From Nocardia cyriacigeorgica GUH-2 (GTDB taxonomy: Bacteria; Actinomycetota; Actinomycetes; Mycobacteriales; Mycobacteriaceae), in contig NC_016887.1 of the NCBI RefSeq assembly GCF_000284035.1, positions 3,410,001-3,474,000 on the forward strand: a stretch of 64,000 nt of DNA, written 5' to 3'. Positions within the stretch are counted from its first letter, which is position 1. Each line of letters opens with the position of its first letter. The notes under the pieces are model-generated. The model saw only the letters and a list, made by a program, of their open reading frames with translations. It was not told the origin of the DNA and did not search any database. This document shows, one piece after another, positions 16,471 through 24,898 of the stretch. The translations under genes and the position numbers were made by a program.

Positions 16471-17796
16471 ATGGGTAACGAACCAAGTGGACGGACAGTG
16501 GTCGTGGTGGGCGCGGGCCTGTCCGGGTTGACGGCGGCCCGCACGCTGCACCGCCGCGGCGTCGAAGTGATCGTGCTCGAAGCGGCCGAGCGGGTCGGCG
16601 GACGAGCGATGAGTGAGACCACGATCCTGGGCTCACGGGTGGACCTCGGCGGTCAGTGGATCGGCCACGATCATCATCGGCTCACCGCGCTGGCCGCCGA
16701 TTTCGGCCTCACCCCCTTTCCCATGCACACCGGGCGCTTTCCCGCCGTGGTGTCGGGATCTCGCCGGCTGTCACCGATCGACCCGTCGATGATCGCGGCC
16801 GGGCTCGTCCTGGCCGGAGTCGAAGTACTGTCGCGGACCGGCACGCCGTCGCGGTGGAACGACACCACCGTCCAGCAATGGTTGGCGCGGGTGCCCGGCC
16901 GCACCGCGCGCCGGCTGCTCGAGGTGCTCGCCCTGGTCTCGTGGACGGCCGACCTCGACCGGCTCTCCATCCAGGCCATGAGCACGATGATCCGGTCCCA
17001 GGGCGGACTGCGAAACATCCTGTCGACCGGGGGTGGGGCGCAGGAATTTCTGCTGACCGAGGGTGTGGGCACGCTCGTCGACGGTTTGGCAGGCGAACTC
17101 GGTGCGCGCGTGCGGTGCGGGCAGCGGGTCACCTCGATCAGCCGCGGCGAGGGTGGCGTCACTGTGCGCACCTCGGCGGAGGAGATCCACGCCGCGAAGG
17201 TGATCGTCACCGTGCCGGCTCCGATGCAGCGTCACATCGCCTTCGAACCAGCCCTGCCACCGAGCCGCACTGCCCTCAATCACAACACCTACATGGGTTC
17301 GGTCTACAAAGCGATCGCGATCTACGAACGCCCGTTCTGGCGAAGCCGCAACGCCGCCGAATTCCTCCTGCTCGACAACCCCGGCAGCGCCGTCTTCGAT
17401 ACCAGCCCGCCCGGCGGCCCCGGCCACCTGTGTGTCCTCACCTCCGGCCCCCAAGCCCGCGACCTCGACCACCTCGACCCCGCCGCCCGCCGATCCGCCA
17501 TCCTCGGCCCATTGGTCCCACATATCGGCCCCGAAGTGACCGAACCGGCCGATTGGCACGAAAAGGCCTGGCACCGTGACGAATACGCAGGCGGCGGCTA
17601 CGTCGCCCTCCCCGAACCCGGCACCACCGACGGTTTTTCACCCTTCCCCTCCACCCCGGTGGGCGATCTCCATTGGGCCGGAGCCGAAACCGCGAACAGC
17701 CACCCCGGCTACCTCGACGGCGCCATCGAATCGGGCACCCGAGCGGCCCACGAAGTCCTGGTGGCGTTGAACGAGCTGGATCCTGCCGGCCGCTAG
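16471..17796 (+). CDS. flavin monoamine oxidase family protein
   Basis: A 441-residue FAD-dependent amine oxidase. The N-terminal dinucleotide-binding motif VVVVGAGLSGLTAARTLHRR leads to EAAERVGGRAMSE, and DLGGQWIGHDHHRLTALAAD matches the family's second signature. The C-terminal FAD contact region reads LHWAGAETANSHPGYLDGAI. It oxidises primary amines, polyamines or related compounds to aldehydes with hydrogen peroxide release. No signal peptide is seen, so it is cytoplasmic. The ATG follows GAAGGG. The TetR gene upstream is its likely regulator. Confidence 0.88.
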   Translation: MGNEPSGRTVVVVGAGLSGLTAARTLHRRGVEVIVLEAAERVGGRAMSETTILGSRVDLGGQWIGHDHHRLTALAADFGLTPFPMHTGRFPAVVSGSRRLSPIDPSMIAAGLVLAGVEVLSRTGTPSRWNDTTVQQWLARVPGRTARRLLEVLALVSWTADLDRLSIQAMSTMIRSQGGLRNILSTGGGAQEFLLTEGVGTLVDGLAGELGARVRCGQRVTSISRGEGGVTVRTSAEEIHAAKVIVTVPAPMQRHIAFEPALPPSRTALNHNTYMGSVYKAIAIYERPFWRSRNAAEFLLLDNPGSAVFDTSPPGGPGHLCVLTSGPQARDLDHLDPAARRSAILGPLVPHIGPEVTEPADWHEKAWHRDEYAGGGYVALPEPGTTDGFSPFPSTPVGDLHWAGAETANSHPGYLDGAIESGTRAAHEVLVALNELDPAGR

Positions 17797-17870
17797 TACG
17801 CGCCACTCGCCCAACGCACCGCGCACGACAGACCCACGCGCCGCGCCGCCGAGTCGATTACTGTGGCGGC

Positions 17871-18081
17871 GTGGGGTTTACCGAATACGCGCCAGGCGAT
17901 GTCGTGATCTTCCCGGAAGGCCCGTTCAGCGGGGGTCTGCGGAGTGGTCTGGGAAGTGGACGCGCGGCGGGAACGGCTGCGGATCGGGTTCAGCGAGGGC
18001 ATCGCGCACCGTGAAGGGGGCGTGCTGCGGGAACGGCAGCATCGGATGACGGTGGAGTTCGACGAGGTCGAGTTGGTGTAG
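17871..18081 (+). pseudogene. stand-alone KOW-domain protein, split by a one-base frameshift
   Basis: From GTG 17871 the first frame reads MGFTEYAPGDVVIFPEGPFS and then loses sense. Skipping one base in the G5 run at 17931-17935 restores a frame that continues GVCGVVWEVDARRERLRIGF and ends TVEFDEVELV at TAG 18081. The joined 69-residue product matches the KOW domain of NusG (GDxV, GPFxG, GxVxEVD, rLxV) plus a final strand like that after the KOW in NusG. The break may be a real mutation, a homopolymer sequencing error, or less likely programmed slippage. An intact form might bind RNA polymerase, ribosomal S10 or RNA. Confidence 0.6.
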
Positions 18082-18089
18082 GGCGGCGA

Positions 18090-19046
18090 TCAGCACCGGT
18101 CGCCGGCGGGGTTGTCGGCCAGGCGGAACTCGAAGCGCACCGCGCCGGGTGAGGAGGCCGGCAAGACGATGGCGGCGCCGCGGTGGGTGGGCCAGTTGCG
18201 TGGAAGCAAGACGTATTGGTCGCCGATGTGGGTGAGCATCACCAGGCCGTCGTAGCGGAACCGGTAGCCGGCATGGTCGGCCGGATCGCAGGCGATTTTG
18301 CGCACGTCCGCGCTGGACAGGTGCAGGTCCTTTTCGCTGTAGACGATAACGCCTGGGCTGTAAGGGATTTCCGCGGTCGACATATGGGCGCGGGAGCTGC
18401 CGACGGCCGCGGAATAGTCGGTGGCGATCCAGAACAGGCTGATGCCGACGACGACGAACAGGATCGTCCACTCGATCACCGCCGCCGCCTCCGACCGCGG
18501 CGACGCCTCGGGATCACGCTCCCGCAACCGCTGCCTGCGTTGCAGGACGACGTACCAGAGCAAGCCGACACCGGCGATCACCGACAACGGCGCTGCGCCG
18601 AGCATGTTGTTGAGCGGGAACACGAGGAACAATCGGCTCAACCCGAAAGCCAGCAACAGCACCGCGATCGCGGTCAGCGCCCGCAACAACCACCGCCTGG
18701 GTGGGGCGCCGCGCATCGATTCCGGTAGGGCGAGATAACCCCAGGTCAGGCCCATACCGATCACCCCGGCGACGATCAGCGGGACGAACAGCGCGTCGAC
18801 ACTGCGGATCAGATAGTCGGTAATGCTGGGATGCAGACTGGCCGACTCGACGCCGAAATGGCGGAAATACCAATACACGTGGTTCCAACCGAAGTAGAAC
18901 AGCAACGCGGTCAGCAGCGTCGTCGGCGCGACAAATTGACCGAAAGTCGCTGCTACCTTGCCGAATCCTTCGAATGGCGAGGATGACGACGTATCGCTAT
19001 CCGGCTCCGCGCTGTCGGGCGCTGGTTCACGGGACTGCTGCGCCAT
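18090..19046 (-). CDS. multi-pass membrane protein of unknown function
   Basis: A 318-residue protein with a Ser/Glu-rich cytoplasmic N-terminus and about five membrane helices (FVAPTTLLTALLFYFGW, LFVPLIVAGVIGMGLTW, ALTAIAVLLLAFGLSRLFLV, LSVIAGVGLLWYVVL, WTILFVVVGISLFWIA). A C-terminal external domain of about 110 residues follows, containing a Cys pair. I recognise no family. The ATG at 19046 (or the adjacent GTG at 19049) lies about 20 bp inside the upstream lipoprotein gene, so the two are coupled and may form a membrane complex. Confidence 0.7.
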   Translation of the reverse strand: MAQQSREPAPDSAEPDSDTSSSSPFEGFGKVAATFGQFVAPTTLLTALLFYFGWNHVYWYFRHFGVESASLHPSITDYLIRSVDALFVPLIVAGVIGMGLTWGYLALPESMRGAPPRRWLLRALTAIAVLLLAFGLSRLFLVFPLNNMLGAAPLSVIAGVGLLWYVVLQRRQRLRERDPEASPRSEAAAVIEWTILFVVVGISLFWIATDYSAAVGSSRAHMSTAEIPYSPGVIVYSEKDLHLSSADVRKIACDPADHAGYRFRYDGLVMLTHIGDQYVLLPRNWPTHRGAAIVLPASSPGAVRFEFRLADNPAGDRC

Positions 19047-19893
19047 CACCGGTCTCGGGGGTCTCGGTCACACCCTCGCCAGAGCTTCCGCCTTCGTCTG
19101 TACCGCCGGTGTCACCCTCACCTGGACCGCCGGAGTCACCCTCACCGGTACCACCAGTGTCACCTTCACCTGTACTACCAGGGTCACCCTCGCCTGTACC
19201 ACCAGTGTCACCGTCGCCCGTGCCGCTGGTGTCTTCCTCACCCGTGTCCCCATCGGAATCCTCGGGCTCGCAGGGCCTCGATCCGGTCAGCAACACCACC
19301 GTGCCACCCGGCGCCACAGTGAAGTAGGACTTGTCGTCGCCAGGTGATTGGGGAACCGGTTCGCCACCTGTGAAGTCGTTGGCGTACTCGCATTGTGTGT
19401 ACGTGTCGTCCTGCTTCACAGCTGTCGTCACCGTCACGCACCCGACGCACTGTTTGCTGATCTGAACTTCCATCCAGTTGACGACCACGTGTATGGGAAA
19501 CCCCTGCATGAAACCTGGCGTTTGGATCTTGATCGGCGCTACAGGCACACCTCCTCCTCCACCACCACGATTGGGCTGCCCTGGAACCGGCACCGGCCCA
19601 CCGGTTCCCGGACCAGGGCGTGGCGCCTGCCCGCCCTGCGAATTTCCGGGAACGTGACCGTCCGGTGGTGTCGCGACCGCCGGACCGTTCGGTGCCGTCG
19701 CGACAGCCGAATTCGCGCTCGGCGGAGTGTGTGGTGCGCGAGCAGTAGGGGGCGCGGTCCCACAACCCGCACAGATCAACGCCGACGCCGCCGCGATGAC
19801 GAACATCGGAACGATCCGCGCGCCTGTTCTCCCCCGATCATCCCCGACCACACCGTCAAGACCGAGAGCCGAAATAGTCGCCTGCGGAGCCAT
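19027..19893 (-). CDS. repeat-containing lipoprotein of unknown function
   Basis: A 288-residue exported protein. The hydrophobic stretch MFVIAAASALICAGC ends in a lipobox-like ALICAGC, so lipid attachment at that Cys is likely. The mature part begins with a Pro/Ala/Gly-rich linker, then a small domain (FPIHVVVNWMEVQISKQCVG, CVTVTTAVKQDDTYTQCEYA) with four Cys. It ends in an acidic Gly/Thr/Asp/Glu repeat region encoded by 24-bp DNA repeats. The true start may be later than ATG 19893, for example ATG 19806. It is coupled to the membrane protein downstream. Function unknown; surface exposure likely. Confidence 0.65.
   Translation of the reverse strand: MAPQATISALGLDGVVGDDRGRTGARIVPMFVIAAASALICAGCGTAPPTARAPHTPPSANSAVATAPNGPAVATPPDGHVPGNSQGGQAPRPGPGTGGPVPVPGQPNRGGGGGGVPVAPIKIQTPGFMQGFPIHVVVNWMEVQISKQCVGCVTVTTAVKQDDTYTQCEYANDFTGGEPVPQSPGDDKSYFTVAPGGTVVLLTGSRPCEPEDSDGDTGEEDTSGTGDGDTGGTGEGDPGSTGEGDTGGTGEGDSGGPGEGDTGGTDEGGSSGEGVTETPETGDGAAVP
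19098..19241 (-). repeat. six tandem 24-bp coding repeats
   Basis: Six diverged 24-bp units, each encoding eight residues of the type GDTGGTGE, form the tail of the lipoprotein. The unit length keeps the frame, so copy number can change without breaking the gene. Confidence 0.8.
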
Positions 19894-20028
19894 CGCCCAC
19901 CCTCCACTCCCGGCAATCGACCTCGCCGGATAGCTAATTGAAGCAGGTCAGCAGGCCCACCGGACGAAATTCCGTGGTGGGATTCGGAATTGTTCTCCGG
20001 CGCGAACGCGGTAGCGCTCGCGTCCGGA

Positions 20029-20574
20029 TCAGCGGCCGTTGGTCGGGCTGTATCCGCCCTCGTGTCCGGTCGGTGACTGATCGGTGACCGGCAGTCTGGT
20101 CTGCTGGTGACGCGCCCGCGGAGCCACCGACCCGCGCCGGGCGAGTTCGAGCCTCGTCAGCGCGCTCACCACCGTCGAATGGATCGGTAACCGCGCGACA
20201 CGCGGGTCGACGCTCGCCAGCCGGAAGACGGTGGAACTCGTGCTGACCAGACACACCGGGACGCCCTCGCGCCCATAACGCTGCGCGTCTTCGGCCAGCG
20301 TTGCCAGGGTGCGCCAGGACAGGAAGTTGAGCCGGGTGGTGTCGACGATCAGCCCGCCGCCTTTGGCGCGTGCTTCGTCGGCGGCTTCGATGATTTCCTG
20401 CCGCCAGACCGGCAGCGTGAAGGCGTCGGCCTCACCGCGTATCGACAGCACGATGGATCGCCCGCGGCGCCGGCGGCAGCACACCAGCCGGTCCTTCGGG
20501 TCGGGCTGCCCGCACAGCGAGGAGATCTCACGACGCGGTGACGGGGTGGTGTCGAACTCCGAATGTGGTGCCAT
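20029..20574 (-). CDS. STAS-domain protein (anti-sigma-factor-antagonist-like)
   Basis: A 181-residue protein with a central STAS fold of about residues 35-135: RSIVLSIRGEADAFTLPVWR, then GGGLIVDTTRLNFLSWRTLA, then VPVCLVSTSSTVFRLASV. In SpoIIAA-type antagonists the phosphorylated Ser sits in a D(F/L)S/T-containing loop; here the loop reads DTTRLNFLSWRTL, so a phosphorylatable Ser/Thr is possible. It likely takes part in a partner-switching control of a stress sigma factor. No anti-sigma kinase gene lies next to it. ATG 20574 is preferred over 20577 for spacing from GGGAGC. Confidence 0.75.
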   Translation of the reverse strand: MAPHSEFDTTPSPRREISSLCGQPDPKDRLVCCRRRRGRSIVLSIRGEADAFTLPVWRQEIIEAADEARAKGGGLIVDTTRLNFLSWRTLATLAEDAQRYGREGVPVCLVSTSSTVFRLASVDPRVARLPIHSTVVSALTRLELARRGSVAPRARHQQTRLPVTDQSPTGHEGGYSPTNGR

Positions 20575-20706
20575 CATGCTCCCGAATCAGGTCCGTGCGC
20601 CTCAGCGCCCTGATCAGGCCACCCTGCATTCTGAAGGCAAACCTCGAATACCGACCAGTCTACGACATCGCGTCGCCGGAACGGCCGGATCGGCACAACG
20701 CGGCGG

Positions 20707-21186
20707 TCAGCTCGCGATGATCTGCGGGGAGAGCACCTTCAGCATGGCGTTCGTCCAGCGCAGCTGGCGTAACGTCTGCGGATGGCAGGTCTGTGCCAGT
20801 TCCAGCAGATCCGGTTTCCGCAGCGCCTGCGCGGCCTGCGCGAGCAGTTCCCAGTCCAGCGAAACGCCCGCGCTCACCCGGTGCAGGTGGCGCAGGTCCA
20901 TGAGCAGCACGATGCCGGGTTCCGGGCGACGGGCCAGCAGGTCGCTGACCTGTCGCTGGAGTGGGGCGGTGATCGATCTCAGGCTGCCCAGCCGGTGCGT
21001 TCCGGCGCCGTGCTGCGGGCCGACGCGTTCGAGCCGGTCCAGATGGTCGCGCGACCACGCTGCCAGGTCGCGTGCGATATAGCGGATTTCGTGCTCGGCG
21101 TGGTGGCGCGCCGATACGGCGGTGAGGTCGTGTTCGAGCCGGTGCTCACCGCGGTGTAGTTCATCGAGCAGCAGTTCCAGTTTCAC
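20707..21186 (-). CDS. helical protein of unknown function coupled to the molybdopterin oxidoreductase
   Basis: A 159-residue, mostly helical protein without membrane segments. It starts with GTG 21186, which overlaps the stop codon of the molybdopterin oxidoreductase in a GTGA tetrad, so both are made from one mRNA. The N-terminus is rich in His and Glu (LDELHRGEHRLEHDLTAVSA, RHHAEHEIRYIARD), which could bind metal. In this position a maturation chaperone or small subunit for the oxidoreductase is plausible, but I recognise no known chaperone family. Confidence 0.6.
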   Translation of the reverse strand: MKLELLLDELHRGEHRLEHDLTAVSARHHAEHEIRYIARDLAAWSRDHLDRLERVGPQHGAGTHRLGSLRSITAPLQRQVSDLLARRPEPGIVLLMDLRHLHRVSAGVSLDWELLAQAAQALRKPDLLELAQTCHPQTLRQLRWTNAMLKVLSPQIIAS

Positions 21187-23627
21187 AGCGAGCTCCTCGA
21201 TGCCGTCGTCTCCGAATCCGCCATCGCCTGCGCTCCCCCGCGGGTGGGCGGCACCGAATCGTCCAGCGGCGCCGAGGCGGTGTTGGTCGGCGCGGGGGCG
21301 GGGTCGCTTCCCCGGGCGAGGATGCGGACCGACGCCGCAGAAATCTTGAACAGGGGTTGTTTGGACACCGGATCCCAGTCGGTGACGGTGATTTCGTTGG
21401 CGGCGCGATCGTGGCCGGGATGCTCGACATCCCAGTATCCGTAATGGAAGGGCACGAACAGCACGCCCGGCCGGATCCTCGACACACGGGCGCGGGCCCG
21501 GATGGTGCTGCGCGCGGAAGCCAGTTCCAGCAGATCGCCCTCGGTGATGCCGAGCTCGGCGGCGTCAGCGGCGGCGATCTCCACCCACGGCGCCGGTGCG
21601 GCGGCGCGCAATTGCGGCACTCGCCCGGTCTTGGTCCTGGTGTGGAAGTGGAAGAGCGTGCGGCCGGTGATCAAGGCGAACGGAAAGCGGCCGCTGGGCC
21701 GCTCATGGGCGGGCAGGTATTCGGCTGCCTTGATCATCGCCTTGGCGTCGGGGTTCATCGCCCGGTATTCGACCGGTTCCAGCGGCGCCCCGGTGATCAG
21801 GTCTTTGCCATATTCTTCGCAGTAGTCGGGGCTGCTCCAGAAGCGGCCTCCGGCGTAGAGGCGCTCGGTGCCCTCGGGCGCGGACTCATGGCACGGCCAT
21901 TGGATCCCGGATCCGCCACGCAGCAGGCCGTAGCTGATGCCGCTGTAATCGCAGGGCCGCCCGGCCGAGCAACGCTTCCACTCCTCGAACGCCGATTCCG
22001 GATCGTGCCACGACGGCAGGGGTTGCCCGTCCTTGTCGCGGAAATCCATGCGGCGGGCGTAGTCGAGGAAGATCTCGAGGTCCGATCGCGCCTGGCCGGG
22101 TGGCGCCAAGGCCTGCTCGGACAGGTGCACGGTGCGGTCGGCATTGGTGAAGGTTCCGGTCTTCTCGCCCCAGGCCGCCGCGGGCAGGACCACGTCGGCC
22201 AACTCGGCGGTCTCGGTGCGGAAAATATCCTGCACCACCAGCAACAGCCGGTCCTGGGCCAGGATCTCACGGACGCGTCCCAGCTCCGGCAGCGAGACCG
22301 CCGGATTGGTGGCGCTGACCCACAGCATGGCCAGCGAGCCCTGTTCGGCGTAGCGCAGCATCTGCATCGCGTGTGTCGGTGGCCCGTAATGCGGAATCTG
22401 CTCCGGATCCAGATTCCACACCCGCGCCAGATCCGTGACATGGCTGTCGTTGGCCCAGTTGCGGAAGCCCGGCAGGTCGCCGTCGGCACCGCATTCGCGA
22501 GTGTTCTCTGCGGTGGGCTGGCCGTTCATCTGCAAGACACCGCAACCGGGCCGGCCCAGCATCCCGCGCACCAGATGCACATTGTTGACCTGCACCGCGG
22601 CGGCGGTGGCCTGGTGGGATTGATAGAAACCCTGCAGCACCGTCGACAGCAACCGGCGTGCGGTGCCGAGCAGCCGCGCCGCGCGGCGGATATCAGCGGC
22701 GGGAACGTCGCAGATCGCGGCGGCCTGCTCCGGCGGATAGTCCGCCACCCGGCGTCGCAGCTCGGCGAAACCGACCGTGTGCGCGCCGATGTAGTCGTAA
22801 TCGACCCAGTCGTTGGCGATGATCTCGTGCAACAGTGCGTTCATCAATGCCACATTTGTGCCAGGGAGCGGGCGCAGGTGCACTGTGGCGCGTTCGGCCA
22901 CCGGGGTGGTGCGCGGATCGACGCAGACGATCGCGGGCGGCTCGGGCCCGGCGAGCCGGTCCAGCATCCGCGACCACAGCACGGTCTGGGTCTCGGCGAC
23001 ATTGTGGCCGAACAGGGCGATCACGTCGGCGTGGTCGACATCGCTGTAGGAGCCGGGCTGGCCGTCGCAGCCGAACGATTCCTTCAACGCGGCGGCGGCG
23101 GTGGCCGTACAGAGCCGGGTGTTGCCGTCGAGATGGTTGGTGCCGATCGCACCGTGAGCGATCAGCGCCAGCGTGTAGTACTCCTCCAGGAACAGCTGAC
23201 CCGAGGTATAGAAGCCGATCGATGACGGACCCCGTTCGGCCAGCAATCGCTTGCTGTGCGCCACGATGCGGTCCATCGCGGTGTCCCAATCGGTCTCCAC
23301 CAACTGACCGCCGACCCGGACCAGGGGCCGGGTCAGCCGATCCGGGGCAGCGTTGGCCTGCCAGCCGAACAGATCCTTGGGGCCGAGGCGGCCGCGGTTG
23401 ACGCGATCGACCCCGCGCCCGCGCACCCCCACCATCGCCCCGTCGCGCACCGCGATGTCGAAGGCGTCGCCATCGGAATGCAGGACCGAGGCCGTCTGCA
23501 CCCAGCGCACCGAGTCCGGGTCAACGCCCTCGGCGAGGTAGCTGTCGACACGCTGGGGCCACTGCTGTCCCGGCGCATAAGGGGTGCGGGCACCCCACGG
23601 GTCGGCGATGCGATCACGGTTGTCCAT
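21183..23627 (-). CDS. molybdopterin (bis-MGD) oxidoreductase lacking the N-terminal iron-sulfur cysteines
   Basis: An 814-residue enzyme of the DMSO-reductase superfamily. The N-terminal [4Fe-4S] site is gone: the positions that should be Cys read S47, H50, D54 and G82 (RWVQTASVLHSDGD, VNRGRLGPKDLFGWQAN). The likely Mo ligand C173 in NTRLCTATAA is kept, as are the cofactor-binding stretches (VIALFGHNVAETQTVLWSRM, MLWVSATNPAVSLPELGRV, DVVLPAAAWGEKTGTFTNAD) and the C-terminal domain (GRTLFHFHTRTKTGRVPQL). Electrons must leave by another route. The start is ATG 23627; a longer frame to 23729 is unlikely. It is coupled to a small helical protein and divergent from an AraC regulator that may control it. 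The substrate is unknown. Confidence 0.85.
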   Translation of the reverse strand: MDNRDRIADPWGARTPYAPGQQWPQRVDSYLAEGVDPDSVRWVQTASVLHSDGDAFDIAVRDGAMVGVRGRGVDRVNRGRLGPKDLFGWQANAAPDRLTRPLVRVGGQLVETDWDTAMDRIVAHSKRLLAERGPSSIGFYTSGQLFLEEYYTLALIAHGAIGTNHLDGNTRLCTATAAAALKESFGCDGQPGSYSDVDHADVIALFGHNVAETQTVLWSRMLDRLAGPEPPAIVCVDPRTTPVAERATVHLRPLPGTNVALMNALLHEIIANDWVDYDYIGAHTVGFAELRRRVADYPPEQAAAICDVPAADIRRAARLLGTARRLLSTVLQGFYQSHQATAAAVQVNNVHLVRGMLGRPGCGVLQMNGQPTAENTRECGADGDLPGFRNWANDSHVTDLARVWNLDPEQIPHYGPPTHAMQMLRYAEQGSLAMLWVSATNPAVSLPELGRVREILAQDRLLLVVQDIFRTETAELADVVLPAAAWGEKTGTFTNADRTVHLSEQALAPPGQARSDLEIFLDYARRMDFRDKDGQPLPSWHDPESAFEEWKRCSAGRPCDYSGISYGLLRGGSGIQWPCHESAPEGTERLYAGGRFWSSPDYCEEYGKDLITGAPLEPVEYRAMNPDAKAMIKAAEYLPAHERPSGRFPFALITGRTLFHFHTRTKTGRVPQLRAAAPAPWVEIAAADAAELGITEGDLLELASARSTIRARARVSRIRPGVLFVPFHYGYWDVEHPGHDRAANEITVTDWDPVSKQPLFKISAASVRILARGSDPAPAPTNTASAPLDDSVPPTRGGAQAMADSETTASRSSL

Positions 23628-23899
23628 GCATGCCGCATACCCGCGATGGCCGGACTCAACAAGGCGCACAGCCACGGGCATGCCCGGAGGTGGGTGCCTC
23701 GCCCGGATCGGTGTAGCCGATGTCCACAAGCCCGTCGAGCTGTGGCGTGAGAGCGCATGTCATCACGTGAGGTGATCAGCCGCCCGGCGCCCGGAGCGGG
23801 CAGCCGCCTACTCGCGCGGGATGTCGGCGCGGCGCGGTCGATAGCGGTGCAAGTGAATCTGTGCCGCCGGCGCTCGTCTTACCGCTGATCAGCGAGTCG

Positions 23900-24898
23900 G
23901 TGCGGAATACTCGCGAGGATGGACGAGGTGGTGGTGGGCGGGAGACGATCTCCACCGCGGCCGTGGCGCCGCAGGAGGCGTTCGACATGTGGGAAGCCGT
24001 GATCAGCGACGGCATGACCTCGTGTTCGATGCAGCCGATCAGTGCGGGTCCGTTTCATGCGGCGCTGACCCCACTGGTGTATTCCGACCCGATCGCGCTC
24101 GCGACGGCACGCAATGCCGCCGAACTCGCGCGGCGCACGGCCCGGCACATCGCGCGCTCGGATCGGTCGTCGGTGGTGGCGGTGATGCCCCTGGTGGGCG
24201 GCTGCGAGGTCGAGATCGATCGGCAGCGGTTGAGCGCTCCGGCCGGATCGATGTACATCATCGACGACGACCACCCTCAGCTGCTGCAGACCGACGGGTT
24301 CACCGCGTTGATGGTCCGCGCCGACCGCGACCTGGTGCTGGCGGCGTCCGGCCTAGGTGCCGACCGTTTCCCGACCGCGGTGGTCCTGGATCCGGGCGGT
24401 CCGGGGGCACTGGTGCTCGACTTCTTCCACCGGCTGGCGGCCGGGCCCATCCCGGAACCGGCCGCACCGGCGTTGCTGCGGGCCGGGATCGAACTCCTCG
24501 GCGCCGGGATGGCGCTCGGATCCGGTGGGCGGCCCAGCGAACCGGCGGCGCTCACTGTCGAGCACGAACGGGTGATGGCGTTCGTCAACCATCACCTCAC
24601 CGATCCGGAACTGGATGTCGAGACGATCGCGCGGGGCTGCGGGATGTCGCGGCGGCGGGTGCACCGGCTGCTGGCCGAGCCGTGGGGCGGGCCGATGAAG
24701 CTGGTGCGACAACTGCGGATCCAGCGCGCCCGGGCACTACTGGTGGACCATCCGGACCAGACGGTGGCTTCGATCGCGCACGCGTGCGGGTTCGGCGGTG
24801 ACCGCAACTTCTTCCGGGTGTTCCGTGCCGAAACCGGGATGAGCCCGGCCGAGTTCCGGGAGCGGGCGCTGGCCGCGGAGCGGTCCGGGACCGGCTGA
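23900..24898 (+). CDS. AraC family transcriptional regulator
   Basis: A 332-residue regulator (345 if it starts at GTG 23861). The N-terminal ligand-binding domain begins near VAPQEAFDMWEAVISDG, as in AraC-binding-domain-like regulators. The two C-terminal helix-turn-helices are clear: LDVETIARGCGMSRRRVHRL and TVASIAHACGFGGDRNFFRV, followed by FRAETGMSPAEFRERAL. GTG 23900 is chosen because the family's N-terminus usually starts about here; neither candidate has a strong ribosome-binding site. It is divergent from the molybdopterin oxidoreductase and is the obvious candidate regulator of that operon. Confidence 0.8.
   Translation: MRNTREDGRGGGGRETISTAAVAPQEAFDMWEAVISDGMTSCSMQPISAGPFHAALTPLVYSDPIALATARNAAELARRTARHIARSDRSSVVAVMPLVGGCEVEIDRQRLSAPAGSMYIIDDDHPQLLQTDGFTALMVRADRDLVLAASGLGADRFPTAVVLDPGGPGALVLDFFHRLAAGPIPEPAAPALLRAGIELLGAGMALGSGGRPSEPAALTVEHERVMAFVNHHLTDPELDVETIARGCGMSRRRVHRLLAEPWGGPMKLVRQLRIQRARALLVDHPDQTVASIAHACGFGGDRNFFRVFRAETGMSPAEFRERALAAERSGTG

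Noticed and set aside
19098..19241. Possible CRISPR-like repeat array
   Set aside because: The 24-bp units are directly tandem without spacers and stay in frame inside a lipoprotein gene.
23762..23776. ATCAC-GTGAG-GTGAT inverted repeat between the molybdoenzyme and AraC genes as an operator
   Set aside because: Arms of only 5 bp with no second copy; AraC sites are usually direct repeats, so the evidence is too thin.
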